From Nissolia schottii (lineage: Eukaryota; Streptophyta; Magnoliopsida; Fabales; Fabaceae), in assembly GCA_003254905.1 (NCBI GenBank), contig QANU01065388.1:68941-132940 (forward strand): a stretch of 64,000 nt of DNA. Direction: 5' to 3'. The notes beneath the pieces are model-generated. The model did no database searches, was not told where the DNA came from, and saw only the letters and a list, made by a program, of their open reading frames with translations. Position numbers and translations under genes: made by a program. Below are positions 10,210 to 22,289 of this stretch, in pieces. The first letter of the stretch is position 1; every line of letters begins with the position of its first letter.

Positions 10210-12297
10210 TTACTGTGCAATTGGATTGGATGTTGGAACAACGATAGTGGTTGGTGTGGAAGTGATGGTTGTTGTTGAGAACCCCTCACTCTCACCGCCG
10301 TCCAACCCCGCCGCCCAGCGCCGCAGGATCCTCAATAACGTCGCCGCCTTCCTCCTCCCCCTCACGCTCCCCACCGCCATCAGCTCCCAAATCACCCTCT
10401 CCACTCCCGGGATTGCCGCCAGCTCCGCCACCAACTCCGACCCTCCCTTCCGGCACATCGTCACTAGCGTCGCCGCTGCGCTCTCCCTCGCCCTCTCCGA
10501 CCCCTCCCTCAGCACCTTCCCCAGCCTCTTGATCCCAACATAAGCCGCCGCAACCGCCACCAGCCCGCCGCGCTTCACCACCGCCTCAAGCACCGCCGTC
10601 GCCTCCTCCGGAACCACCGCCATCACCTCCACCGCCATCTCCACTGCGCCGCCCTCCACCAACCGCGCCACGCTCTCCCTATCCGCCGCCAAGCTCAGAA
10701 TAGCCGCCAAAGCGTCCCTCCTCGCTCCCTCTGGCCCACACCTCGCCAGCTGGACCAACCCGCTCACGACACGTGTCTTCCTCCCAAGCCTCTTCCTGTA
10801 GGCTGCAACACCCGATAAACTAAACACCGTAGCAGCCGCGTTCGCTTTCGCTTCCCACGTGGCCCCCGAACGCAAAACCTCAGCGACGCCGTTTAGCGCG
10901 CCGTCAGTCTCCATAATCCTCACTTTATTCGCTTCCAATATCGAAAGGTTTAAGATCGTCGTAACGGCGTTAACCTGCAGGCTCGGGCTGTGAACCCCGG
11001 CGTCGAAGCTGAGGTACCGAACCATGAGTGGTATGGCTCCAGCTTCGGCGATGCAGGCTCGGCTGTCCGAGTCTGTTTTGGCTAATACACGAAGCTCGTA
11101 AACGACGGCGTTCGAGTCCTCCATAGACTGAGAGTTAGTTACGGGGACCTTGAGTTTGTTGACGAGAAACAACGCCGTCATGCGCGTGGCTTCAAGCGCG
11201 GCCTTGTTAGTCACGCGGCTGCGATGCTTTCCGGTAACGGCTTCCGAGTCGAACGGGATCCTCTGACAGCGGCACCACGAGGCTATCATGTTCCGCAGCG
11301 CGCGATTGGGGATGAGTTCTGTGTGGGCCAGGGCCTGGCCCGTCTTGGGACACGTGTTGTGTCCAGAATCGATCCAGAGCTTGATGGATTCCCGATCGTA
11401 CGTCTGTCCCGTCGCCACGACGACGGGATCACGCATGAGCTCAAGGCTTATCGGACACCGGTAATCTGCAGGAACAACCACCTCAGACGGCGGTTTCCGC
11501 CGCTGAATCTCCGCCGTTGACGCGCCGAATAGAACACACTTGGCGAAGCGAACGAGACTGATCAAAGCCACCATCTCCGATTTCGATTGCTCCTCGCCGC
11601 GATTCTGAATCTCCTCCTCCAAGGACTCGATCTCGGCTCTGCAGGTGGAAGAATCGCGAATCTCCAATTTCTCGAAGATCGCGGCGAGGTGATTGCGATC
11701 GGGGACGATCTCGTTCTTGATGCTCTCGAGAACCGAAACGACCTCGTTTCGGAGCTCTGTTTCGGCGTCGTCCACCATAGGCTTCGATTGCGAGCAGTGC
11801 TTTCTGATGAGGATCACGAGCTCCCGAACGTCGTCGTTTAGGTCGAGTTCCTGGATCGGGAAGATGTCGAGGAGAGTCGAGAGCTCTCCGGTGAGCTTGC
11901 GGAAGCTGTCGGCGACGGTTTCGATCTGCATGAGGAGGGAGAATTTGCTTCCATTGGAGCAATCTTCGATCAGGGTTTTGATCCGGTGCAGCACGATGTA
12001 GGTTTCTTCCAAGCAGAGGAGGAGCGAGTTGGAGGAATCGGAGCAGGAGGCAGGAGCAGAATTGGAATTTCGGATCAGGTCCTCGAAGAGAACGGCGAGG
12101 AGCTTCGCCTTGCGAACGACGGAGGTGGTGCTGCGTTTAAGCAGGAACTGCGCCGCCGAAGGGTTGAAGGAAGATATCTGTGTGGTTAGGTGGAGCAGGG
12201 AGTGGAGGAAGTTGATGTCGTTTAGCTTCGGCGAGATAAACGACGCCTCGGAGGGCCGTCGTTTTCGGGTAGGGAACGTTTGAGGAGAAATCGCCAT
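10210..12297 (-). CDS. PUB16: U-box/ARM-repeat E3 ubiquitin ligase, PUB16-like, 695 aa
   Basis: A plant U-box E3 ligase that recruits E2 enzymes and ubiquitinates substrates bound through its ARM repeats. The N-terminus MAISPQTFPTRKRRPS and the long UND-type helical region (about residues 20-265) match the PUB16/17/18 class. The U-box spans about residues 278-343, with CPISLELMRDPVVVATGQTY, DRESIKLWI, CPKTGQ and PNRALRNMI. Armadillo-type repeats follow from about 385 to 650 (ELRVLAKTDSDSR, AEAGAIPLMVRYL, AVTTILNLSI, ANAAATVFSLSG). It is intronless and strongly GC-rich compared with its flanks. The in-frame extension upstream begins at TTG, not ATG, so the start used here is the first usable ATG. 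Paralogues PUB17-19 are the main alternative to PUB16. Confidence 0.93.
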   Translation of the reverse strand: MAISPQTFPTRKRRPSEASFISPKLNDINFLHSLLHLTTQISSFNPSAAQFLLKRSTTSVVRKAKLLAVLFEDLIRNSNSAPASCSDSSNSLLLCLEETYIVLHRIKTLIEDCSNGSKFSLLMQIETVADSFRKLTGELSTLLDIFPIQELDLNDDVRELVILIRKHCSQSKPMVDDAETELRNEVVSVLESIKNEIVPDRNHLAAIFEKLEIRDSSTCRAEIESLEEEIQNRGEEQSKSEMVALISLVRFAKCVLFGASTAEIQRRKPPSEVVVPADYRCPISLELMRDPVVVATGQTYDRESIKLWIDSGHNTCPKTGQALAHTELIPNRALRNMIASWCRCQRIPFDSEAVTGKHRSRVTNKAALEATRMTALFLVNKLKVPVTNSQSMEDSNAVVYELRVLAKTDSDSRACIAEAGAIPLMVRYLSFDAGVHSPSLQVNAVTTILNLSILEANKVRIMETDGALNGVAEVLRSGATWEAKANAAATVFSLSGVAAYRKRLGRKTRVVSGLVQLARCGPEGARRDALAAILSLAADRESVARLVEGGAVEMAVEVMAVVPEEATAVLEAVVKRGGLVAVAAAYVGIKRLGKVLREGSERARESAAATLVTMCRKGGSELVAELAAIPGVERVIWELMAVGSVRGRRKAATLLRILRRWAAGLDGGESEGFSTTTITSTPTTIVVPTSNPIAQ

Positions 12298-12320
12298 GAT
12301 GATGTGTTTGGGAATATCGA

Positions 12321-12346
12321 CCAATCCAATCCAATCCAATCCAATC
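12321..12346. repeat. Tandem CCAAT pentamer in the PUB16-like 5' leader
   Basis: Five head-to-tail copies of CCAAT on the plus strand (ATTGG in the gene sense) lie about 25 bases upstream of the start codon. Being inside the likely leader, they more probably affect the mRNA leader than act as classical CCAAT promoter boxes. Confidence 0.85.
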
Positions 12347-12510
12347 GGTGGGTGATTTTTATTTTTCTCAGTTCCAAAACGCAGAATTGAATTGAGTCGA
12401 GATGAGTTGAATTAGAAGTTTAGGAAGGAGAAAGAATGTGATTTTTCATTGGGAGATATATGATATGATTGGAAACAAATCAACAAAATCAATAAAATGT
12501 AGAAGGGAAT

Positions 12511-12519
12511 ATTTATATA
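12511..12519 (-). promoter_or_regulatory. Possible TATA box of the PUB16-like gene
   Basis: The minus strand reads AGTATATAAATATT about 215 bases upstream of the ATG, a good match to the plant TATA consensus. The implied leader is about 180 bases. Confidence 0.4.
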
Positions 12520-12707
12520 CTATATTTATGTATATGTATTAGTAGTGTGGGGTTATGTTATGCAAGCATGTTTATCATTAAAACAACTTTGTGTGTTGTT
12601 TTCTCCGTGTGAAACTCATCAATGAGGATACAATTAATGAACCATGAGTCTGCTGGCTATCCGTGAATGTACAACTGTTGGTTTTTGACTCTGTTTTGCT
12701 TCAATTG

Positions 12708-12741
12708 ATATATTTATTTATTTATTTATTTATTTATTTAT
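12708..12741. repeat. (TATT)n microsatellite
   Basis: About eight perfect TATT units. Confidence 0.9.
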
Positions 12742-15700
12742 TTTTGAATTTTTCTTTTGTTTGATTTGTTCCACAGATAATTGGTATTTGTCACTCAATA
12801 AGGCATCTTGCGTTCGTGAGGGGAGCTCAAACCTAAAGGAAATTCAAATTAATGGATTGAATGAGAAATTATAAAATTGGCTAGAAATCTTAAGAAAAAG
12901 TTTTATTAATTTTTGTAAATACATATTATTCACTTACTCCAAATTTTGTTAATATAAAAATATTTTAACTTTACCCTTGAAATACAACATCTTATCACTC
13001 AGTTGACAATTATCTTATATTACGTGGTCAAATCCATTGATGTATGTGTAAAATATGTAATAAGAAGTACACGGAAGTAATTTTGTTCAAGTCCTCCAAA
13101 TGGTGGTTGTTAATGTGTTCAACACTACTGAATATTTTTAATCAGAAACAAAAACAAATGGGGGTAACAAACGAACGACACTAATTTAAGATTCTAAATG
13201 CAATGTTTTGTGATATATTATTATTATTATTGTGCTTTTATTTTACTATTATTATTGTTAGCATTTTCTTGACTTTGTATCATGAATTGGTTGGCACTGG
13301 TTTGATCAAGTTGGGGAGGCTGAGAATTGGTAAGGGTTGGTGTGGACTTGGTTGCAAATATTATACATATGATGGGGTCATCACCACGATTTGTATTAAA
13401 ATATTTGGTTGAACCAATGAATTATTAGGGGGATTGCACTTTGCTTTGGTCTATATCAATATTAGATTTAATCATATTAAAGAAACTTCCTTTTTAAACC
13501 TCCTTTCTTTATTTTCCTTTGTTAAAGTTTTGCTTTTACAACTTTATCTTGATAAAAAAAAACAAATCAAGTACTACACGGTTAGGGGGAATAGGAATAC
13601 ACGTATGAAACATGTAAGATTAGCAAAGATTTAGCCCCAGCTCAGATCTATTTTTCAGGTGTGCAATTTCATCTATATGCATATCCATGAAAGGACCTGA
13701 AAGTTAATCTAGCTAGGTTCAATGATTTTTTAGTTTCTTGTTCTGATGAAATTAGTAACTTTAACGTAAACTATATATGTTACAATTGCCATTAATTAGT
13801 AGAAGATGTCAACTTGTTTAGGATTATCCCGTTTACTAATTTTTAATTGGCATACATGTCTTAGTGGTGGGGTCGCCCTATACGTCCCGCTTCATCATTG
13901 GCTTTTGGTTGAAATTTAATTTTAATATACACAATGCATAAAGTATTCAAGTACCTTTGACGTTTAATTAAAGTTTCAACATCTATATGTTCACCAAAAA
14001 AATAAAAAGTCAAAACAACTATTCAACGTATTTATTGTGAAATCACAAAAATTTTACCCATAGAGCTTACTTGAAAAATATGTTATCACAACTAGCACAT
14101 ATATATCTTTTGACGGCCCAAAAATATATATAATAATATAGTATTGTTTGATTAAGATAACATTACAAACGTTTATAATATGAAGATAAAATTAACATTT
14201 TGGTAATGGAATCCTATTTCGGGGAATCCAAGCATGGGATTTTACTAACTTCATTGTTTAGCCGCCGAAAGTGGATGACCACAAATTTTGAATGTTGACT
14301 TAATTTGCTGCTAGTGACTTTGTTAAGCACGCAATTAGCATAAGCCCCCATTCATGTTGTTTCTTAATTGGATAAGATCTTCCATTTCGCTTCCATGAAT
14401 CTTCACCTCTAATTCACTGGCACGCATTTCTATCTTGTTTTTATTAATTATTATTTTAAGCTTAAGGGGTTGTTAATTTTCAATTTTTTATGTGCCATGT
14501 GAGATAAATACTATCTCCTACTAGATTTTTTTTATATAATTTTAGAACTAAATTCTACGAATTTTATTATCATTTCATATTTTATATGATCTTAATAAAT
14601 TTTTCATTAATTAAATCACTAAAAAAATTAACTTATAAAAGATTCAGAGATTTACAAACAATTTTAACTTATGGTACACCTCTCTACAAATATCGTATTA
14701 AAAAATATTAAATTATTATATTAAATTATATGATACATCAATATATTATATTAAATTATAAAATAAGGAGAGCATATTTAACCTATAAGACAAGCGAAAA
14801 AAAAACACATTATTTTGGCACAAGCTAGCAACATGGGCCGCATGGGTCTAGTGTGTGCGTCAATCATAAGTTGAGTGAAGTTCAAAACCGGAATCGAGAG
14901 AGCATTCTAGGATGGATTAAATCTTATCTCATTATTAAATAAGGAAAGTGGTTTACACACCACTCTTTCTATACCCTGAACCACATGTAAGTATCTTTAC
15001 CTAAATCCTAATACCTCATTAACTCTCGCTTTTTACTAGTCCTTGCAGGTGCTCCACCTTTGTCGCATTGCCTCTCGCCGGAACATTGAAGAAATACAGT
15101 AAGAGGATTGCTCCGCCGTGCATTCGTTCCCTAGTTATCCAACCTTCATTCTCGACTAGTTAATCTTTTTTTCTTTTTTTTTTTTTGGTACTAAATTAAA
15201 AGTTTAGGTGAGTTTGGCATTGGTCATGATTTCACCATATTTAAACTTTGAATTTATAGAGATACTTACAAATCATTTACTAAAATGGTTATCATATTGG
15301 CCGAACGAATTGAAATCGCCTCCATTTGAGATACAAGATTGCTCCTTATTAATTGTGTCAACTAACTTTGACATGAGTGATTAATCTAACCCCTAGTTTC
15401 TATTTATTTGTGCAGTTTTATTTTTATTATTTTTTTCAGTTTACCCGTTGTATAGAGTACAAACCCAATTTGGTTGCTGTTTTTGTTAGGCGTGGGAATA
15501 TCTTCAAATCTCTAAAGCAAGACGCGATAACACGGTTGGTGGCTTTCTGTGGGCGATGCCTTTCACCAGCTAAGGAATATATTGTATTGTGTTTGACTCA
15601 TTGGCTCCAACCGTAACTATTGTCACAATGACACAATGACACAATGACTATATGTTTTGTTTAATTCCATTTTTGGTTCTCATAATTTGAGTAAAACTTA

Positions 15701-16109
15701 AAGCAACTTTCTTCCTCTCCTTGTATAGAAGATGAAGCATTCTTCCATTATAGTCCAAGTGAACCTGCCCTGCAATGCATGACGTATAGGAAAGGACAAC
15801 ACTGTAATAAACTAAACAACTTTCTCCCCATCCAAACACAAACTGTACAATTTTATGAAAATTTTCCAGAAAAATCTCATAATATTTAACAATTAATATT
15901 AAAAATTATGTGTTTTTTTTGTTCAATAAGACACTCCATATTCCATAGGAATGAAAATAAGTCAAACAACTTGTCAAAATGAGGGGATCCTACCCTGATA
16001 ATTTGGAACATATCTACTAACATAACCTTAGTAGACTCCACTGCGAGGCGGACTTTACCACAGACGTTGGACTTCGCTGCTACTAGACGAGAGGGATGTC
16101 TCATTTTCC
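12742..16109. other. AT-rich intergenic stretch, no gene seen
   Basis: Short open frames only, none recognisable. It holds a TTA-rich stretch near 13217, a segment near 15050 (TGCAGGTGCTCCACCTTT) reminiscent of an LTR-element border, the partner of the 1190-1345 dispersed repeat at about 15255-15430, and three tandem copies of ACACAATG near 15624-15648. Confidence 0.5.
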
Positions 16110-16210
16110 TCTACTGTATCTGAAAATATCATTTGACAGAGGGGTAAGTTTGTCATCTCAGTGATGGGCACCTCGGTACCACACAAATAAAATACTGCAC
16201 ATAAAACATG

Positions 16211-16242
<32 letters not shown>

Positions 16243-18090
16243 ATCTAATTGAGTGATAAATAACAATATAATAAACTATAAGTAAATCTGAGTAAATAAT
16301 TGTTGAAGAATAAATTTGGTCTGTCTGTAGTGTGTGCCCGCCTCCAGCAGAGAGGCACGAGGAGAGATGTCTCTTGATCCTAGATTAAAGGGAACCTTAG
16401 CTCGACCTTGCTTTTCTAGGACAAATCCTCGTGGTTCCGGTACGCTGAACCTGGATATTGTGAGGGTACGCATACCCTAAATCTTTGGAGCCTTGCGCTC
16501 AATATTATTTGAATCTGTGAGGGTACACATACCCATCCTTAGGTTTATCTACTACTGAGTCTAATCTACGGGGATGTTGACCCCATATTGAACTGATTCC
16601 TATACTCTAAGGTATACTATTTGTCAAGTCTTTTAGATGAGCTAAATTAATTACCCAAGTTGCTAAGTCCTAAGTCTACTAATTATGGAATGTAGTATTC
16701 TTAGTTGGTTTAATCTTATTCACTTGTCTGGAATTAAGGCTGAGTTCCCATACTTAGGGAAAGTTTCCAGGTGAAAGAGGTGCATCATAATGGACAACTT
16801 AAGTACTAAGTCTTTGCTTTGCCAGAACCTTCCCTTAGTTAGGGTCCTTCCTTAATCAGAGTCTTTAGTAGGGTCTGTTATGTAAGTCTAACCATATAAT
16901 TCTAAAAGGTATCATCATGCATCAGGTAATCATAAGTCTCTGCCCTAGCATGTCAACATGTCATCATGTCATTATATAAGCATACCATAATATAAATGTT
17001 GTAAACACAACTGACTCGATTGATGGACCACTAGTGTGGTACCATCGACGCATTGAGACCTCCACTCACCTAGAATATCTTGGAACTGAGGAGCACTGGC
17101 ACTGGAAGCTCTAAGCGACGTAGCGTGGCACCTAGACAGGCCAACAAGCACCACACCATCAGAAACCCATAAGGAAACATAATTGTAAGCTTTACGGTAG
17201 TGATTTGGCATTGCTACGGTGATCTGGCATCGCCATGGCCTACCATAGGGCCATCATTACCAAAGTAGTGGCGCTAGAGCCTACTACCCTAAGCCATCTT
17301 TAAAAGGATTAGCTACCTACCCTAGGTGAAGACATTGCGTCTTCACAAGAAGAGGGAAAGAAATGAGCGAGGAACTCTGCACTAGAGGGAGAGGAGTCTA
17401 AAGCTCTGAGTGTGTTGAAAGGGGGAGGGGAGAGCTCAATATATAGGCAGAGAGGTGGCTAAAAGGGTGGGTTAGGCCCTCTTCTAGCCCAGGAGGCGCG
17501 TATTAGGGTTTCTGATCATCGCCGAGACGTTGGAGAGCGCTAGGTGCGCTGGAGTACGTTGTTGCTTCCATGTTGATGCAGCACATTGGCCGCGCTATAG
17601 GGAGTCCTTGGTCCGTGTCGCTGCAGCACGCTTCTGAAAAAAAAATTGGGTCTTCACATTCTTCCCTCCTTAAACAATAGTTCCCAAAATTGATTGGTTG
17701 ACTGCACCTTGGAACGTGCCAGGAGCTATTAGCTTTTTCCATAACTTTGTTTCTTAAATTGCCAACGTCAAGGACACACAACCACATCCCTAACCGTAAC
17801 ACCCCTTCTGAATCCAATACTATGCCACTCTTGGTCTTTGCGATGCTCTCCCTTACCTTGGGACCTTTGGTTTGTCATCTCTTAATTTCTAGGGTCGCAG
17901 TTTAGGCCTCGAGATTGACTCAGAGCGCCTCTGACTCACTTTCGCTAAACCTAGACCTTTTGCTAAACATCTGCCATTGAACCCATGTGCATACTCCTAA
18001 TCTCACTAGAGCGATAAACTGAGCGCATCGTGAGAGGTTCGCCTGACACTACCTTGACTTGAAAACGATCTCCCGAGAGCAGAAAGTGAC
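16110..18090 (-). mobile_element. Ty3/gypsy-like LTR retrotransposon relic
   Basis: Read on the minus strand, non-coding sequence carrying AAGGAGGGAAGAATGTGAAG leads into an LTR-like start TGTGAAGACCC at about 17658. A TATA-like CTATATATTGAG follows about 215 bases inside (near 17440), as expected of an LTR promoter. The pol-proximal flank lies at 17660-18090. The far end of the LTR is placed only approximately. No intact frame is present; it is a broken, old copy. Confidence 0.4.
16212..16241. repeat. (GT)n microsatellite
   Basis: About fifteen perfect GT units. Confidence 0.95.
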
Positions 18091-19377
18091 ATATTTAAAA
18101 AGAGTTTTAGCCTATTTAATTAAAAACCTTTTAATTTTGACTTATTTAAAACTGGGTAATTTTTACTTACTTATAAGTCTTTTGACATATTTACGAGTAA
18201 GGTTTTTAACCTATTCCAAAATATTTTCGTAAAGTTAAACTCTAAATAGACTAGTAGGTTATACCAAATTACACTTCCAAAAAGGTTAGATGTAGGCCCT
18301 AAAAAAACCTTTATTAGGCTAATATACCTGACTCATACTACATATTTAAAATACAGGTCAGGACTTAGGAGGCAAAACCTAATTTGACCCACCCTATTAA
18401 TAGAACCAGGCTTGACTGTTATAATAATAAGGTATAACTCATCTAACATATATATCTCTTAACTCATCCAACACTTTTAGAAGTATTTATAGGCGACAAT
18501 TGCAAATATAAATTCACTCTTTTTTTTTTCTTTTCTTTTTGTCACATAACTTTAGTCTTTCTAGCTAATTCATGAAACTAAGTCCACCCTTTTGGTATTC
18601 AACATGACCATCATCAATTTTACCAAATAAAATGCTTGTGAGAAGTAACAAATTACTTAATTCACGTGAATTTGGGTCGTAATTGATTGAGGAACCACCA
18701 AGGAGCTTTCAATAGAGTTAGTTGTAACAAACTTGCATGATTGAGAAGAGGCCAAGCCGGCCATGGTATAGAATACTATGTTGTTTTGGTCTTTCCAACA
18801 TTAATATCCAACTAGATGACAAAGATTGTAGCTTAGGTATAGACAAATTTATGAAATTTGGTCATATAAAACATTATACCAAATTACGATTTTACTCATA
18901 AAGAAAAGGAAAACTCAATGATTCATAGTTGAACAAAGTTGAGACAAATAATATGCCTTATGTTGCTTTACTCATTCAGAAAAACATAACTTATCATCCC
19001 CAAAGAAGGTAAAGGTGCGAAAAAGCAATTGAGATTGGCAGAATAGATGGGCACCAAGCAAAACCAATTTCAGACTTGAAAGCAAATTTTTTTTCTTATT
19101 TTGAGTGTTGTGAAGGATTGAGTTGCTTTAACAATCTCGTTTAATCCAATGCAAAAAATCTAGGCACTTTGAGAAAAAAAAATGTTTCTTGCACACAATT
19201 TCGTTCACTCAATTTGGTTTTCTTCAAATGGTTGGGAATCATGTCTATGCTGTAACTTGTAATCAAAGTTCTTTGCCTGGGGTGTTTCTGAACCACAAAA
19301 GAAAAGTGCGGTTTTAAATTCTATTTTGGACACTTTATATGTTCATTTGTATTAGCTACCGTATAAAGTTAAATAAA
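18091..19377. other. Intergenic, no gene seen
   Basis: AT-rich DNA without a credible reading frame. The 18280-18420 part has scattered AGGCCT/AGGTCAGG-like words similar to those near 62 kb. Confidence 0.5.
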
Positions 19378-20117
19378 GGTAATATATAGTATGTATATTC
19401 CCTAAACTTTCATTCTGTTATAAGTAAGCATTTCAAACTTTTAAATCTTTTAACTTAACTATTAATTTTTTACTTATTTGCAAATAGCCATCACCAACCA
19501 TTAATTCTATCAATTAAATCTTTAAATTACTATAATTGTCATGACTAAACATTATATCAAATTATATTTAACTTACTATCGAAATATTAGAGAACGACAT
19601 GTCAAGATCTTTGAGTGTTACGCGTCTAAATTGTTACTGATTTTTTTTTCCTTAATTTCTCTTTTGTTATCTTATTAAATATTATTTAAAAACATATTAA
19701 TATAACTAAGGGAAGGTTCTGGCAAAGTGACAATTTCAGAAATTTGCCTAATACATCCGTAATTTTGTATTTTGGTCCATACAATCGGATTCCTCTCCCT
19801 TTAAAACCATATAAATGTCAATTCCCCGAATTTTGAATGTCAAGGGTTTGATCCCTAATTTTGGGTATGGAGTAATCTTAAATTTTTGAGTCAGTTATCC
19901 CATCCTTAGAGGTACCTACAAGTTAGCGAAGAGATTAGTCATCAAGTCCGCATCAGTGGGTACATTGATCGTATACAAAAATTGAGAAATTTGATGATTA
20001 ATGGTGACTATTTGCAAGTAACTGAAAGTTTAATAGTTAAATTAAAAAAGTTAAAAATTTAAGGTATCTATTTACAACTGAGTAAAAGTTTAAGATGTGT
20101 GGATGAAATTTTTTTCC
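19378..20117. mobile_element. Mutator-type non-autonomous element, 740 bp, 9-bp TSD
   Basis: The flanks carry an identical 9-bp direct repeat TTAAATAAA (19369-19377 and 20118-20126). Inside, the left end GGTAATATATAG...CCCTAAACTTTCATTC pairs with the reverse complement of the right end GGAAAAAAATTTCATCC...CTTAAACTTTTACTC. Similarity runs for about 125 bases at roughly 70%, including CTTGCAAATAG-like words. A 9-bp duplication with long terminal inverted repeats is the Mutator-superfamily signature. The centre has no transposase frame and appears to hold another repeat fragment (about 19835-19990). Confidence 0.75.
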
Positions 20118-21125
20118 TTAAATAAAAGAATACAGCAAAATGAAGATGGTAAGGAAAAACCCTTTTTTTATTTTTTTCAAAGATAAGGAAAAATTGTAGA
20201 TGCCAAATCAAACATTGTTATGGATTACTAACCATTTGGGCACATTAGGCCTGTTCGTTCTTGAAGATATAAATTTCTTGGGCCCTAAATATTAATTTCA
20301 AAAGGTTCAATAATAGTAGCCTCATTCACAATAGCCATGGCAACTTGTTAGATACTTGAAGTGAGATGCAAAATCAAAAGTCCATCATACTAATACCAAT
20401 GTTTTCAGCCTATTCGCCCATCTTAAGTCTATATTGACCAAGAGGTTGGGTCCACGGTATGGTCGCTATTACATTTGGTGAAACAAAAGAATTTGAGTTC
20501 GGGTCATAGAATGAATAAAAAGTCCCTTAAGTATCTTAATAAAAAAAGAGTCTATATTGACCAAAAATTTCATTCATAGTACCAATCCTAAACAAAAGAA
20601 CCAGAAGGAGCAGAATCTTTCTTCCTTAATCCAAGTAAAAATCCTATATAATCAGAAGCTGTTTAAACACAAATATAAACATAATGAAAATTAAAATACA
20701 AAATATAACAGCATCACAATTCATAACATCAACAAGAGTGCTGCAGAGCCAAGTTCAGATTGTGAAAAATCACTCAGATGTAATAATCTGATTATAAAGG
20801 AGAATCACTCAGATGCATCCCCAAATTCTTCAACATTTAACAAAGCATGATCATTTCCTACATGACTATTTAAGTTGAATAAAAACAGGAAAATGCTAGC
20901 TATTCTAATCAGAACAATTATGTAAAATTGATACAAATGGTGACCGAATGGAAATGTTGGACATGATTCTAGTAGTGAAAAATGAGCATTAGGGGTTCCA
21001 AGCAGCTTCATGAATATGAAAATTGCTAGTTTTTGAATGCACATATCCCTATCTATCTATAAGTATAATCATATGTTTTCAGGACAACAAGGGTGACATC
21101 TTATAAAATTATACAATACTTGATT
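20118..21125. other. Intergenic, with a possible SINE-like fragment
   Basis: The segment 20440-20545 (GGTTGGGTCCACGGTATGGT with TTTGAGTTCGGGTC about 60 bases on) looks like a decayed tRNA-derived SINE with A and B boxes. No target duplication was identified. Open frames here are unremarkable. Confidence 0.35.
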
Positions 21126-21248
21126 TCACAAATTGGGATCTTTCTTGAACACAGAACTAAAATTATTGGACGGATTACCGATCGAACTTGCTGAAATTGT
21201 TCTAATCAGTCTGTCACAGCAACGCGATATTCTGCCAGGCTGCAAAAC
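21126..21248 (-). other. Exon-like reading frame of unknown gene (possible terminal exon)
   Basis: On the minus strand a fair acceptor (AACCTTGCAG) opens a 40-codon frame containing PGRISRCCDRLIRTISASS and ending in TGA. Composition is more gene-like than the surroundings. I cannot assign a family. No matching upstream exon was found, since the next 1.3 kb on that side is a MITE and a copia scrap. It may be a stranded exon or chance. Confidence 0.25.
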
Positions 21249-21473
21249 CTGCAAGGTTCAAAACAGAAGACAACGTTAGCAGCATGTAGTATCATGATAA
21301 CTTGATATGGAAGTTCACATATTTATAATATTGATGCATTGTAGTAAGCTTAACCCGTAGGGGACTGCATTTAATTTGTTTGATCACAGAGAGGGGACCT
21401 TGTAAAATTGACCGGTCTATTTGGCTTGTGTATGCATTTCCTACTTACGTTTTCTCTGTTTTCTATTTTTCAA

Positions 21474-21860
21474 GGCTGCATTTGATTGCTGAGACATGAC
21501 GGGAGTACATAGATAAAGACATAAAAAATAAGATGACAAGTCAGTCTTGCATTATGTTTGATGATAGTGTACAAGACACGCTTATTTGTATTTGTATCTT
21601 GTTCGGTTTAGTAGAGATAAGACAGAAAATACACTCCAAATGATTTAAAACACTCTTATTGCATTAATTTAATAGGAGAAAAAAAAACACATTACCCTAA
21701 TCTGAAAGGTTGTGTCTATGTCTCATCAAAACAGAAGTACAGAAAATACACCAATTTTCTGTCCTGACACAAGTTTTTGTACGTGTCTTAACAACCAAAT
21801 GGGATTTTGTGTCTTTCTATCTCTGTATTCCAATCTTGTCTCAACAATCAAACGCAACCC
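21474..21860. mobile_element. Fold-back MITE (Tourist-like?), about 387 bp
   Basis: The left end GGCTGCATTTGATTGCTGAG and the reverse complement of the right end GGGTTGCGTTTGATTGTTGA continue as matching inverted repeats for about 50 bases (ATAGATAAAGACATAAA against AGATAGAAAGACACAAA). No coding capacity. A clear 3-bp TWA duplication was not seen, so the superfamily is tentative. Confidence 0.6.
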
Positions 21861-22289
21861 GAATGACTATGTTGTCTATAGTCACTATTAAGCATGTTTC
21901 ACATAGAAAGATATTTTTTGGTAGACACGTACCTAAGAATTATCTCTTAAGCGCACACAATAGTGGTAGGTCCCACAATCATGTAAACTCATCTTTAATT
22001 ATAATTGTGGGACCCACATTTTTACGTGCGTGCCTTAGAGACAATTCTTAGGCACATTTCTACCTATCTATGAATATCTCTCACATGGAAGCATGACCAT
22101 CCTTTCCTGCTTCCACCACTTATATAATTACTTGGCCAGAATTTGCAAACCATTCTGGAGTACTAAAAAATAATTCTGATCATTTATTTCTGTAACTTAA
22201 AATTCAATCCAAGGCATATACTAACAGAACTACTCCAGTGTTACCACAGATCAATTAACAAAAACCAAGGTCTTAATCTCAAGCAGGTT

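Noticed and set aside
10154-11520. Plus-strand open frames opposite the PUB16-like gene
   Set aside because: Antisense shadows of a GC-rich coding sequence with no recognisable domain.
11483-11962. 159-codon minus-strand frame inside the PUB16-like gene
   Set aside because: Alternative frame of the same GC-rich gene; Arg/Pro-rich composition typical of a shadow.
15886-16104. 72-codon minus-strand frame starting MRHPSRLVAAKS
   Set aside because: Lies at the edge of the gypsy-like relic and matches no gene family I know.
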